From Natronosporangium sp035305625 (GTDB lineage Bacteria > Actinomycetota > Actinomycetes > Mycobacteriales > Micromonosporaceae): DNA of 64,000 bases. A program made the translations under genes and the position numbers. Below the pieces are notes generated by a model that ran no database searches, was not told the DNA's origin, and saw only the letters and a program-made list of their open reading frames with translations. Below are positions 1 to 8,256 of this stretch, piece by piece. How positions within the stretch are numbered: the stretch's first letter is position 1; each line of letters begins with the position of its first letter. Location of the stretch: NCBI GenBank assembly GCA_963809545.1, contig CAWEKD010000005.1, forward strand, positions 124,001-188,000, given 5' to 3'.

Positions 1-1
1 A

Positions 2-1825
2 GTAGCGACCACCACGCCGGTACTGGAGGTCTCCCTGGTCGCCGGCCTCGGCGTGCTGGCGGGGATCGTCGTCGCGGTGGCCGCGCTCAGCGTCCGGCTG
101 GTGGCGGTGAGCGTGACCCTCATGGCCGGGCTCACCTGGCTGCTCGCGCTGATCTCATTCGCCCCCTCTCTGGCCCCTGGTAGCCCCCCACCGCTTGTTC
201 GGCTGGCGGTGCCGGACCTACCGGCGGACGGCGCCCCACCCGCCTGGGCGGTGCTCTCGCCCCCGATCCTGGCGCTGCTAGTCTGCGGGGCGATCGCGTT
301 GGCGGCCCGGTCCCGAGGGCTGCCACCGCTGCAGACCGCCGCCGCCACCGCATCCGCGCCTGGGCTGCTCGCCCTGGCCTACCTGATCGGGTCCCCCGGC
401 GTAGGGGAACGCACGCTGCAGACCTCGCCGTACGCGGGAGCGCTGCTGTCGATGGCCGCCGGCCTGCTGGTCGCGCTGCTGATCGGCGTGGTGCGCCCAC
501 CCGCGGCGCGGAGCGGATCCGGAATCGGTCCCGACGTCGACACCAGCACCACGGACGCCCCCACCGTGGAGTTGCCAGCGCTGCCGTCGACGCCGACGGA
601 GTCGGCGACCGCGGGTGCACCGCCGAAGGAGCACGCACCGACGGAGGAGACCCCCGCACCGGACCAGCCGGGGTCGGAAACCCCCGCAACCGCTCCCCCA
701 GAAAGCCCGGTAGCGATTCCCCCAGAAAGCTCGGCAGCAGTTCCCCTGGCAAGCCCGGTAGCAGCTCCCGCACCGGCTGAATCCGCTACCGCGCCGGAAG
801 CGCCCGAGCCCACTTACGAGGCGCCGCCACCGCTCACCCCGGCCCCGCCGTCCAGGCAACCCCGGTGGCTGGCCACACCATTGGCCGCGGCCGTGTCCCG
901 GTTTGGTCGACGTAAGCGCCGCCGGTCGGAACCGACCGCGCCCACCCCCACGCCGGCAGCCGCGCCCACGTCGGATGCGCCGACCACCCCCAGCGAGGAG
1001 CCGGCCGCCCCGGTCGGGCTCACCCCCGCCGCTCCGGCCCCGGTCGACGCCGCCCGGTCCGAGCCCACCTCGCTCGATCCGATCTCGATTGACCCGCCTC
1101 CGCCGTCAGCGGAGCCCCGCCGGCTCGAGCCCCGCACGCTTGACCTCGACGCGTTGAACCTCGAGGACTACCTACCTCGCGCCCGGGCGTTCACCCGCAG
1201 CGCTGATAGTGACCCCCCGTCCCTCGCCGATCCCGCCCCGTCCACTGACCCTTCTCCCTCAGCCACCACGGACGCGCGGTTCACCGTCGACCCGGTCGAT
1301 CGCTCCGCCCCCACCCCGGCGACGGAGGCCGACCCGTCGCCGACGTGGTCGACCGGGGAGTTGTTCGGCCGGGAGCTGTTCGCCCCCGAGCCGTCGGCCA
1401 CCGAGTCGGCCGCCCACCCGCTCCCCGCTCCGGAATCGTTCCCACCCGAATCGTCCGGCGGGGAGCCCTCCCCCGACGCGCCCACCCAGGCGGACTCTCC
1501 GGACCTGCCCACGGCCGCGCCGGATGCCTCCGATGAGGGCTCCTCCGGCAGGGGCACGTCCCGCAGACGCAAGTCCTCCACGAGCCCGTCGCTCCGGAAG
1601 AGCCGGTCGACCAAGGGCACCTCCCGCCGGCGGAGCCGGGAGCCCGCCGCAGCGGACACCTCCACCCCGCCGGCGACGGATGAGTCGCCCACCGCGGCCA
1701 CCGAACCGGAGGATGAACACATCAGCTGGATCAGTTCGCTGGCCGCGCCCCCAGAGCCGGAGCCTCGGCCCGACGACGACTTCACCGAACGGGTCCGGCG
1801 ACGGCTGCGACGCGACCTCGACTGA
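2..1825 (+). CDS. Membrane protein with long proline-rich tail (5' partial)
   Basis: The frame is open from the first bases of the window, so the true start lies upstream. The visible part has about four hydrophobic segments in the first 165 residues, with short charged loops. A roughly 430-residue tail rich in Pro, Ala, Ser, Thr and Glu follows, with Arg/Lys clusters near residues 290 and 510, ending in an acidic then basic C-terminus. The tail is low-complexity and probably disordered and cytoplasmic. The helical part may be the end of a DUF6350-type actinobacterial membrane protein; this is a guess from layout, not from a motif. No function can be assigned. It converges on thiC across two strong hairpins. 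Confidence 0.6.
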   Translation, partial: VATTTPVLEVSLVAGLGVLAGIVVAVAALSVRLVAVSVTLMAGLTWLLALISFAPSLAPGSPPPLVRLAVPDLPADGAPPAWAVLSPPILALLVCGAIALAARSRGLPPLQTAAATASAPGLLALAYLIGSPGVGERTLQTSPYAGALLSMAAGLLVALLIGVVRPPAARSGSGIGPDVDTSTTDAPTVELPALPSTPTESATAGAPPKEHAPTEETPAPDQPGSETPATAPPESPVAIPPESSAAVPLASPVAAPAPAESATAPEAPEPTYEAPPPLTPAPPSRQPRWLATPLAAAVSRFGRRKRRRSEPTAPTPTPAAAPTSDAPTTPSEEPAAPVGLTPAAPAPVDAARSEPTSLDPISIDPPPPSAEPRRLEPRTLDLDALNLEDYLPRARAFTRSADSDPPSLADPAPSTDPSPSATTDARFTVDPVDRSAPTPATEADPSPTWSTGELFGRELFAPEPSATESAAHPLPAPESFPPESSGGEPSPDAPTQADSPDLPTAAPDASDEGSSGRGTSRRRKSSTSPSLRKSRSTKGTSRRRSREPAAADTSTPPATDESPTAATEPEDEHISWISSLAAPPEPEPRPDDDFTERVRRRLRRDLD

Positions 1826-1842
1826 CCCGCCCCCACGCGTTG

Positions 1843-1897
1843 GCGGGGGAGCATGCCCCTAGGAAGGTCCGCCCCTCCCACGCGCATGCTCCCCCGC
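1843..1897 (+). terminator. Long inverted repeat after the membrane protein gene
   Basis: Fourteen-base arms (GCGGGGGAGCATGC at 1843-1856 and its complement at 1884-1897) flank a 27-base loop directly after the stop codon at 1825. There is no T tract, so this is a probable but unproven terminator. Confidence 0.5.
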
Positions 1898-1913
1898 TCC
1901 CGAGGTGGACTGG

Positions 1914-1955
1914 CCGCTGCCTGCCCGCGGTGACCGCCCCGCGGGCAGGCAGCGG
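1914..1955 (-). terminator. Hairpin downstream of thiC
   Basis: A perfect 17-bp stem (1914-1930 with 1939-1955) and an 8-base loop lie 11 bases past the thiC stop codon. It is a likely terminator for the minus-strand thiC transcript, without an obvious U tract, as is common in high-GC actinobacteria. Confidence 0.6.
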
Positions 1956-1965
1956 ACGGAGCAGG

Positions 1966-3597
1966 TCAGGAGGAGGTCAGCGGCAGGTAGACCCGACCGC
2001 CGGAGTCGCGGAACTCCTCCGCCTTCTGGCGCATCCCGGCCTTGGCCGCCTCCTCCACCGACAGGCCCTGCTGGGCGGCGTACCGCTGCAGATCCTGGGT
2101 GATCTTCATGGAGCAGAACTTCGGCCCACACATGGAGCAGAAGTGCGCGGTCTTGGCCGGCTCCGCCGGCAGCGTCTCGTCGTGGTAGGACCGCGCCGTG
2201 TCCGGGTCGAGGGACAGGTTGAACTGGTCCTCCCACCGGAACTCGAACCGGGCCTTGCTCAGCGCGTCGTCCCACGCCTGCGCCCCCGGGTGCCCCTTGG
2301 CGAGATCGGCCGCGTGCGCGGCGATCTTGTAGGCGATCACCCCGGCCTTCACGTCATCCCGGTTCGGCAGCCCCAGATGCTCCTTGGGGGTGACGTAGCA
2401 GAGCATGGCGGTGCCGTACATCGCGATCATCGCCGCCCCGATCGCCGAGGTGATGTGGTCGTACGCCGGAGCGATGTCGGTCGCCAGCGGTCCGAGGGTG
2501 TAGAACGGCGCCTCGTGGCACCACTCCTGCTGCAGGTCCACATTCTCCTTGATCTTGTGCATCGGGACGTGGCCCGGACCCTCGACCATCACCTGCACGC
2601 CGTGCTCCCACGCCACCTTGGTCAGCTCCCCGAGGGTCCGCAGCTCAGCCAACTGGGCCTCGTCGTTGGCGTCCGCGATCGATCCCGGACGCAGCCCATC
2701 CCCCAGCGAGAAGGCCACGTCGTACTTGGCGAAGATCTCGCACAGCTCGGCGAAGTGGGTGTAGAGGAAGTTCTCCTCGTGGTGCGCCAGGCACCAGGCG
2801 GCCATGATGGACCCACCCCGGGAGACGATCCCGGTGACCCGGTTGACCGCCAGCGGCACGTACCGCAGCAGCACCCCCGCGTGCACGGTCATGTAGTCCA
2901 CGCCCTGCTCGGCCTGCTCGATGACGGTGTCCCGGTAGACCTCCCAGGACAGCTTGGTCGGATCCCCCTTGACCTTCTCCAGCGCCTCGTAGATCGGCAC
3001 GGTTCCGACCGGCACCGGCGAGTTACGGATGACCGCCTCTCGGGTTTCGCGGATCCGTTTACCGGTGGACAGATCCATCACCGTGTCCGCTCCCCACCGG
3101 GTGGCCCAGGTCAGCTTCTCCACCTCCTCCGCGATCGAGGAGGTGACCGCGGAGGTACCGATGTTGGCGTTCACCTTCACCAGGAACCGCTTACCGATGA
3201 TCATCGGCTCGCTCTCCGGGTGGTTGACGTTGGCCGGCAGGATGGCTCGGCCGGCGGCGATCTCCTGCCGAACCACCTCCGGGTCCATGCCCTCCCGGAT
3301 CGCCACGAACTCCATCTCCGGGGTGATGATCCCGGCCCGGGCGTACTGGAGCTGGGTGACCGGCTGGTCGGCGGCGGCGGCCAACGGGGTGCCGGCACCG
3401 CGCACCGGCGCCACATCGCCCCGCTCCGCGATCCAGGCCCCGCGCAGCGGCGGCAGCCCCCGCTCCGGATCACTGCCGGGGCCGGAGGTGTCGTACAGCC
3501 GCACCGGCGGGTTGTCCCCGGTCAGCTCCACCTCCATAAACGGCACTCGCAGGTCCGGTCGGGATCCCTCCACATAGACCTTTCGACGTGCGTTCAT
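1966..3597 (-). CDS. thiC: Phosphomethylpyrimidine synthase ThiC
   Basis: ThiC is a radical-SAM enzyme that rearranges aminoimidazole ribotide into hydroxymethylpyrimidine phosphate, the pyrimidine branch of thiamin synthesis. The 543-residue product has the family's core and ends with the iron-sulfur motif CSMCGPKFCSM about 35 residues from the C-terminus. The ATG at 3597 was chosen because GGAGGG lies 7 bases upstream and it gives the normal N-terminus; the open frame continues to 3726 but that extension is not ThiC-like. It is separated from the thiE-thiD operon by about 310 bp, so it is probably transcribed on its own. No TPP riboswitch is visible in its leader. Confidence 0.97.
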   Translation of the reverse strand: MNARRKVYVEGSRPDLRVPFMEVELTGDNPPVRLYDTSGPGSDPERGLPPLRGAWIAERGDVAPVRGAGTPLAAAADQPVTQLQYARAGIITPEMEFVAIREGMDPEVVRQEIAAGRAILPANVNHPESEPMIIGKRFLVKVNANIGTSAVTSSIAEEVEKLTWATRWGADTVMDLSTGKRIRETREAVIRNSPVPVGTVPIYEALEKVKGDPTKLSWEVYRDTVIEQAEQGVDYMTVHAGVLLRYVPLAVNRVTGIVSRGGSIMAAWCLAHHEENFLYTHFAELCEIFAKYDVAFSLGDGLRPGSIADANDEAQLAELRTLGELTKVAWEHGVQVMVEGPGHVPMHKIKENVDLQQEWCHEAPFYTLGPLATDIAPAYDHITSAIGAAMIAMYGTAMLCYVTPKEHLGLPNRDDVKAGVIAYKIAAHAADLAKGHPGAQAWDDALSKARFEFRWEDQFNLSLDPDTARSYHDETLPAEPAKTAHFCSMCGPKFCSMKITQDLQRYAAQQGLSVEEAAKAGMRQKAEEFRDSGGRVYLPLTSS

Positions 3598-3642
3598 CAG
3601 CATCCCTCCGTGTAGGCCCCGCCGGTGGGCGGGGGAAACGGA

Positions 3643-3664
3643 GCTCCTGCGGTGCCGCAGGAGC
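3643..3664 (-). other. Hairpin in the thiC leader
   Basis: A near-perfect palindrome (GCTCCTGCGG, two bases, CCGCAGGAGC) lies 46 bases upstream of the thiC start codon, between the SOS box and the ribosome binding site. It could be an RNA control hairpin or merely structural; no antiterminator partner was identified. Confidence 0.4.
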
Positions 3665-3705
3665 AGCCGGTTCGCCATCGGGCGAGCCCGGTACCCACCC
3701 CTGAA

Positions 3706-3721
3706 TCGAACATATGTTCGA
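3706..3721. promoter_or_regulatory. Perfect SOS box (LexA site) in the thiC leader region
   Basis: TCGAACATATGTTCGA is a perfect 16-bp palindrome and matches the mycobacterial/actinobacterial LexA consensus TCGAAC-N4-GTTCGA at every fixed position. It lies 109 bp upstream of the thiC start on the minus strand. On the plus strand the only candidate downstream frames are short (77 codons at 3625-3858, which spans the site, or 42 codons from 3735), neither convincing. The 312-bp gap 3598-3909 otherwise holds only the hairpin at 3643-3664. Binding by LexA is inference from the match. Confidence 0.6.
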
Positions 3722-3909
3722 AGCAAGCCCTGCCATGGACTGCTCGCGAGGGGTGGAACGCTTATCGCGACCAGGCCCGGCAGCGGCGTCGCCCCTGGCA
3801 GACCACCGACCGCGCCGGGGTGGCCGCGGAGACCCCCTCCCGTGCGGAAGGGGCGTGAGCTGATCCCTCCTTCGTGGCGGGCCGGACTACCGCCGACCCC
3901 GACCGATTC

Positions 3910-4719
3910 CTATTCCTTCAGGTGGGCTGGAGTGGACCATCCAAAGTGGTCCAATGGCCCGATCCCGCCGCCAAGCTTCCAGTCCGCGGATCCGGCCATC
4001 GCCCGGACCACGTACGCCTTGGCCGTCTTCACCGCGTCCAGCACGGAGGCTCCCTGCGCCAACTGGGCCGCTACCGTCGCCGCGAAGGTGCAGCCGGAGC
4101 CGTGGTTGTGCCGACTGTCCACTCGAGGACCGCGCAGCAGCTCGCACTTCCCATCCGTCCAGACCGCCTCCACTACCTCCTCGGCCGGCACCGGCAGGTC
4201 CCCGCCGGTCACCACCACGTACTGGGCACCGCGCTCACCGAGCGCGGTCGCGGCCTCGACCATCTCCTCCGGACTCGTGACCGGTCGGCCCGTCAACGCC
4301 GCCGCCTCCGCCACGTTGGGCGTGACCACCAGGGCGTACGGCAACAGCCGCTCGATCGCCTCCACCACTCCCAGCTCGTATCCGGTGGTGGAGACCAGCA
4401 CCGGGTCGACCACCAGGTTCGGCACCCGGCCCGCGCGCGCAAACTCCACGATCTGGTCGGCGATCTCCGGGCTGCCCAACATCCCGGTCTTGACCGCCGC
4501 TACCGGTAGGTCATCCAGCACCGCCGCGAGCTGGCTGGCGACGGTCGCGGGCGGAATCGGGTGAATGTCGGTGACTCCCCGGGTGTTTTGGGCGGTCACC
4601 GCGGTGATCACCGAGGTGCCGAAGCAACCGTGCGCGGCGAACGCCTTCAGGTCGGCTTGGATGCCGGCGCCACCGCCAGAGTCCGAGCCCGCGATCGTCA
4701 AGGTAACCGGTGGAGTCAT
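3910..4719 (-). CDS. thiD: Hydroxymethylpyrimidine/phosphomethylpyrimidine kinase ThiD
   Basis: ThiD phosphorylates hydroxymethylpyrimidine and then its monophosphate to give the pyrophosphate substrate of ThiE. The 269-residue protein is full length and shows the ribokinase-type start with AGSDSGGGAGIQAD at residues 9-22 and a C-terminal HNHGSGCTFAA motif holding the anion hole and catalytic region. It is the last gene of the riboswitch-controlled thi operon; its ATG overlaps the stop of the upstream ThiE-like gene by 4 bp, indicating translational coupling. Confidence 0.96.
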   Translation of the reverse strand: MTPPVTLTIAGSDSGGGAGIQADLKAFAAHGCFGTSVITAVTAQNTRGVTDIHPIPPATVASQLAAVLDDLPVAAVKTGMLGSPEIADQIVEFARAGRVPNLVVDPVLVSTTGYELGVVEAIERLLPYALVVTPNVAEAAALTGRPVTSPEEMVEAATALGERGAQYVVVTGGDLPVPAEEVVEAVWTDGKCELLRGPRVDSRHNHGSGCTFAATVAAQLAQGASVLDAVKTAKAYVVRAMAGSADWKLGGGIGPLDHFGWSTPAHLKE

Positions 4720-5378
4720 GCCACTGCCCTCGTTCCACTATCCAGATCGGTGTCTTCGGCTGCGTGTTGGAGCGCCGCGACCACGGCCGCCGGGTCGGTG
4801 GCCCGCATCACCGCCCCCATCACCGCCACTCCGGCCGCCCCCGCGCGGCGGCAGGCTGCCACCTGCGCGGGGGACTCGATCCCGCCCAGTGCCAGCACCG
4901 GCCGCCCGGCGTGTCGACACAGCTCCGCCAGCCCGGTGGTCCCCAACGCCGGGCCGTAACCGGGCTTGGAAGCGCTGGCGTACACCGGCGACACGGTCAC
5001 ATAGTCCTCAGTGGTCAGTCGCGTCAGCTCGCTCAGGTTGTGGCAGGAACGGCCGACCAGCCAATCGGCGCCGACTACCGGTGGATCGTGCGCTGCCAGA
5101 TGCACCGCGCTCCCGCCCAACGGGTCCGGTCCGGCCACCACCAGCCGTCCGCCCACCGGCGCCAGCACCACCCGCAGCTGCCGGGCCAGCTCCGCCCGCT
5201 CCGCCCGCGGCAGATCCTTTTCCCGGAGCAGCACCCACCGGGCACCTCCGGCCACCGCCGCCGCCACCACCTCCGGCAACGGGGCCCGGGCCTGGCGCCG
5301 GTCGGTCACCACCAGCAACCGGGGCAGTGGCCCGGCCGGGCCGGGCCGGGCCGACGGCGCGGAGAGCGGGATGGTCAC
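4716..5378 (-). CDS. Second ThiE/TenI-like protein
   Basis: This 220-residue protein belongs to the thiamin phosphate synthase / TenI (thiazole tautomerase) superfamily: it keeps LLREK near residue 51, a VSPVY segment with a following Lys, and the ALGGI phosphate-binding strand. It lacks the Asn-Asp pair that binds magnesium and pyrophosphate in true ThiE (here the strand reads VVAGPDPLG). The canonical ThiE is the first gene of the same operon. A thiazole tautomerase or other accessory role is therefore more likely than a duplicate synthase, but this is inferred. It overlaps thiG and thiD by 4 bp each. Confidence 0.85.
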   Translation of the reverse strand: MTIPLSAPSARPGPAGPLPRLLVVTDRRQARAPLPEVVAAAVAGGARWVLLREKDLPRAERAELARQLRVVLAPVGGRLVVAGPDPLGGSAVHLAAHDPPVVGADWLVGRSCHNLSELTRLTTEDYVTVSPVYASASKPGYGPALGTTGLAELCRHAGRPVLALGGIESPAQVAACRRAGAAGVAVMGAVMRATDPAAVVAALQHAAEDTDLDSGTRAVA

Positions 5379-6145
5379 AGGTCAGGCCGCCCTTCATCCG
5401 GGGTGCTGGGCAGCGCATGATGCCGCCGAGGGATTCGCCCCGCGCCGGCGGCCAGCCGCCCCGCGATCACCGCATGCCGCATCGCGGTAGCCATCGCGGC
5501 CGGGTCGGCGGCCCGGGTCACCGCGCTGGCCAGCAGCACCGCGTCGCACCCCAGCTCCATCGCCAGGGCAGCGTCCGAGGCGGTGCCGATGCCCGCGTCC
5601 AGGATCACCGGAATGTCCACTGCCTGGCGGATCAGCTGAATGTGGTGCGGATTGTTGATGCCCAGCCCGGACCCGATCGGGGCCCCGGCCGGCATGACCG
5701 CCGCACAGCCCACATCGGCCAACCGGCGGGCCAGCACCGGATCGTCGTTGGTGTACGGCAACACCGTGAACCCGTCGTCGACCAGCTGCTCGGCCGCGGC
5801 CAGCAACTCCACCGCATCCGGCAACAGGGTCCGGTCGTCGCCGATGACCTCCAGCTTGATCCAATCGGTCTCAAACGCCTCCCGGGCCAGATGCGCCAGC
5901 TTCACCGCCTCGGTGGCGGTGAAGCACCCGGCGGTGTTCGGCAACACCCGCACCCCGCACCGTTGCAGCACCTCCATCAGGCCGCTGGGGCCGGCGGCGT
6001 CCACGCGCCGCAGCGCCACCGTGACCATCTCGGTGCCGCTGTTACGGATCGCCTGCTCCAGTGCGGCCAAGCTGTGGGCGCCACCGGTGCCGAGGATCAG
6101 CCGCGAGGTGAAGGTCACCCCACCCAACTCGAAGCGGTCGTCCAT
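5375..6145 (-). CDS. thiG: Thiazole synthase ThiG
   Basis: ThiG makes the thiazole phosphate moiety of thiamin from deoxyxylulose phosphate, dehydroglycine and ThiS thiocarboxylate. The 256-residue protein carries the family start (FTSRLILGTG), the DWIKLEVIGD strand whose Lys forms the substrate imine, PAGAPIGSGLG, and a VILDAGIGTASDAA phosphate-binding region. It begins one base after the thiS stop codon and overlaps the downstream ThiE-like gene by 4 bp. Confidence 0.97.
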   Translation of the reverse strand: MDDRFELGGVTFTSRLILGTGGAHSLAALEQAIRNSGTEMVTVALRRVDAAGPSGLMEVLQRCGVRVLPNTAGCFTATEAVKLAHLAREAFETDWIKLEVIGDDRTLLPDAVELLAAAEQLVDDGFTVLPYTNDDPVLARRLADVGCAAVMPAGAPIGSGLGINNPHHIQLIRQAVDIPVILDAGIGTASDAALAMELGCDAVLLASAVTRAADPAAMATAMRHAVIAGRLAAGAGRIPRRHHALPSTPDEGRPDL

Positions 6146-6146
6146 G

Positions 6147-6353
6147 TCACCCTCCCTGGGTTGCGGTCAGGACCTCCAGCCGGTCCCCGGCGTTGATCTG
6201 GGTGGTGGACCAGGCCGACCGAGGTAGCACCTCACCGTTGAGCGCCACCGCCACCCCCCGTCCGTCCGCGCTGCCGACCAGCTCCGTCACCAGGTCGGCG
6301 ACCGCGCTCCCCGCGGCCACCTCTCGCTCCCGCCCGTTCACCGTGACCACCAC
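6147..6353 (-). CDS. thiS: Sulfur carrier protein ThiS
   Basis: A 68-residue beta-grasp protein ending in the Gly-Gly tail that is adenylated and thiocarboxylated to carry sulfur to ThiG. Its position between thiO and thiG is the classical order. The gene starts 12 bases after thiO ends and stops one base before the thiG start. Confidence 0.95.
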   Translation of the reverse strand: MVVTVNGREREVAAGSAVADLVTELVGSADGRGVAVALNGEVLPRSAWSTTQINAGDRLEVLTATQGG

Positions 6354-6365
6354 GTCTGCCCTCCC

Positions 6366-7442
6366 TCAGCTTGGTGTGGACCCGTCGAACCTGTCAGGTC
6401 CGAATGGGACGATCACTTCGGGAACCTGCCCGGTGGCCACCAGTTCACTGATGGCCTCGGCGGTCACCGGAGTCAGCAAGATTCCGTGTCGGTAGTGGCC
6501 GGTCGCCACCACCACCTCCGGGCGCCCCGGCAATCGACCCAGGATCGGCGCGTTGTCCGGAGTGCCGGGACGGTGCCCGACCCCGACCTCCACCAGCTCG
6601 TACTCGTACAGCTCCGGCACCAGATCGGTGGCGGCCCGCAGCAGCTCCAGCGCGCCCCCGGCGGTCGGGAGTGGGTCGGTGCGCTCCTCCTCGGTGGCCC
6701 CCACCACCACCTCCCCGTCGGCCCGGGGCACCAGGTAGACCCGACGGCCGTCGGCGAACCCGCGAATCACGTGCCGAAAGCCGGGCTCCCCGTCGGGCGC
6801 GCGCAGTCGCAGCACCTGCCCCTTGACCGGTCGGACCGGCAGCCCGGTGAGCGCCGCCGACCCGCAGCCCGCGGCCACCACCACCGGCCCCTCACCCCGC
6901 GTCGCCAGATCGTCGACCGGGCCGGCCACGAACTCCACCCCGGCGGCGGTGGCGGCCGCCCGCAGTGTCGCCACCAGCCGACGCGGGTCCACCTGCCGGT
7001 CGTGCGGCGCGTATGCGCCTCCCCGCACCCGGGGGTGGAGCGCCGGCTCTCGTCGCCGTACCCGGGCCGCGGTTAGCCGCTCCACCGGCAGTCCCAGCGA
7101 CTGCTGATAGGTCCACAGCCGCTCCGCCTCGGCCAGATCATCGGCGGTGAGCGCCACCAGCAGGGTGCCCTCGGTGCGGTACCCCACCTCCCCGTACGGC
7201 GCCAGCGCGGCCGCGAACTCCTCCCACTGCTGCGCGGAGGCCACCAGCAGCGCGGTGAGCTGGTCCTCGCCGAAGTACGCCTCGCTGACCGGGGCGAGCA
7301 TGCCGGCGGCCACCTGCCAGGCGCCCGGCCGCTCCGCCTCGTACACGGTCACCGCGAGCCCGCGCTGCGCGCACCGCCAGGCGATCGCGAGACCGATCAC
7401 GCCCCCACCCACCACCGTGACCCGGGCGGTATCGGTGCTCAT
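6366..7442 (-). CDS. thiO: Glycine oxidase ThiO
   Basis: ThiO is a flavin-dependent oxidase that converts glycine to iminoglycine, the nitrogen source for the thiazole ring. The 358-residue protein opens with the FAD-binding VVGGGVIGLAIAW motif and contains the DAO-family GHYRHGILLTPVTA segment near the end. The open frame runs upstream to 7877, but the ATG at 7442 is preferred: it overlaps the thiE stop in an ATGA junction and puts the Rossmann motif at the N-terminus. Confidence 0.95.
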   Translation of the reverse strand: MSTDTARVTVVGGGVIGLAIAWRCAQRGLAVTVYEAERPGAWQVAAGMLAPVSEAYFGEDQLTALLVASAQQWEEFAAALAPYGEVGYRTEGTLLVALTADDLAEAERLWTYQQSLGLPVERLTAARVRRREPALHPRVRGGAYAPHDRQVDPRRLVATLRAAATAAGVEFVAGPVDDLATRGEGPVVVAAGCGSAALTGLPVRPVKGQVLRLRAPDGEPGFRHVIRGFADGRRVYLVPRADGEVVVGATEEERTDPLPTAGGALELLRAATDLVPELYEYELVEVGVGHRPGTPDNAPILGRLPGRPEVVVATGHYRHGILLTPVTAEAISELVATGQVPEVIVPFGPDRFDGSTPS

Positions 7443-8068
7443 GCCTGCCCGTCCACGGCCGCCAACAGTGCCCGAGCAGCCGCGGCCGGATCGGCCGCTT
7501 CGCTCACCGCACCGATCACCGCCACCCCGTGGGCGCCCGCGGCCCGAAGCGCCGGCACCCGCTCGGGGGTCACCCCACCGATCGCGATCACCGGTGTGTC
7601 CGGCACCGCGGCCGCCACCGCGGCCACCCCGTCCGGCCCGATCGCCGCCGGCAGGCCGGCCTTGGTGCGCGTGGAGAACGCCGGCCCCACCCCGAGGTAA
7701 CTGGCCCCTGCGGCCACCGCGGCGCGTGCGCTGTCCGGATCCCGGCAGGTGGCTCCCACGATCGCTGCTGGCCCCAACACCCGTCGGGCCGCCGCCACCG
7801 GTAGGTCGTCCGCGCCCACGTGGCCTCCGGCCGCCCCCACCGCCAAGGCCAGGTGCAGCCGATCGTTGACCAGGCACATCGCCCCATGCTGGTCACACAG
7901 CTGGCGGATCCGGGTAGCGAACTCGTACGCCTCGCGATCAGTGGTCCCATCCTCGACCCGCACCTGCACCACCGGAACCCCCGCGGCCAGCGCGGCGGCG
8001 GTGATCGCGACTGCGTCCCGTCCGGGTCGAGTGTCGGTGATCAGATGCAGACGCCCCAGCGGGACCAC
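7439..8068 (-). CDS. thiE: Thiamin phosphate synthase ThiE
   Basis: ThiE joins hydroxymethylpyrimidine pyrophosphate and thiazole phosphate. The 209-residue protein keeps the canonical features: VQVRVEDG, the NDRLHLAL magnesium/pyrophosphate strand, the GADDLPV acidic loop, GVGPAFSTRTKAG and AIGGV. It is the first gene after the TPP riboswitch and starts at a GTG (8068) with GGGAGG just upstream, so its ribosome binding site abuts the riboswitch. It overlaps thiO by 4 bp. This is the better candidate for the true synthase of the two paralogs. Confidence 0.96.
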   Translation of the reverse strand: MVPLGRLHLITDTRPGRDAVAITAAALAAGVPVVQVRVEDGTTDREAYEFATRIRQLCDQHGAMCLVNDRLHLALAVGAAGGHVGADDLPVAAARRVLGPAAIVGATCRDPDSARAAVAAGASYLGVGPAFSTRTKAGLPAAIGPDGVAAVAAAVPDTPVIAIGGVTPERVPALRAAGAHGVAVIGAVSEAADPAAAARALLAAVDGQA

Positions 8069-8077
8069 TGCTGCCTC

Positions 8078-8163
8078 CCTCCCTGCGCGAGGATTACCTC
8101 AATCAGGTTCGACGGTCGGAGGCCGCCTCAGCCTCCCTCTCAGCCCGGTGCGCCGGACTCCCG
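8078..8163 (-). promoter_or_regulatory. TPP riboswitch (THI element)
   Basis: On the minus strand the segment contains the conserved CTGAGA (8138-8143) after CACCGGG, and the GAACCTGATTGAGGTAAT block with CCTCGCGCAGGGA, the two halves of the TPP-binding aptamer. It ends next to the thiE ribosome binding site GGGAGG (about 8075-8080), so sequestration of that site when TPP is bound is the likely mechanism. It should control the whole thiE-thiD operon. Confidence 0.95.
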
Positions 8164-8177
8164 TGGATTCGCCGCCC

Positions 8178-8206
8178 ACCATACGCGGTACCAACGGGGT
8201 TGCCAA
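8178..8206 (-). promoter_or_regulatory. Candidate promoter of the thi operon
   Basis: On the minus strand TTGGCA (8201-8206) and TATGGT (8178-8183) are separated by exactly 17 bases, a good vegetative-type match. The transcript would begin just before the TPP riboswitch. Confidence 0.6.
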
Positions 8207-8212
8207 CCGGTA

Positions 8213-8228
8213 GTCACTCCGCAGTGAC
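8213..8228 (-). terminator. Short hairpin after the serine hydrolase or thi promoter region
   Basis: GTCACT and AGTGAC form a 6-bp stem with a 4-base loop just upstream of the thi promoter on the minus strand. It is short and has no U tract, so the terminator assignment is weak. Confidence 0.25.
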
Positions 8229-8256
8229 CTCCCGCTCCCCGCGGGCGACCTCGTAC

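Noticed and set aside
1840..3615. 591-codon plus-strand frame opposite thiC
   Set aside because: It is a mirror of the thiC codon pattern in high-GC DNA, with no protein family features. The same applies to long frames opposite gdhA, tldD, sdhA, sdhB and pruA.
3598..3909. TPP riboswitch in front of thiC
   Set aside because: No CTGAGA and no GAACCTGAT-type block were found on the minus strand, unlike the clear element before thiE.
7443..7877. Longer thiO start
   Set aside because: The extension overlaps thiE in another frame and is Arg/Gly-rich; the ATGA overlap start places the FAD motif at the N-terminus.
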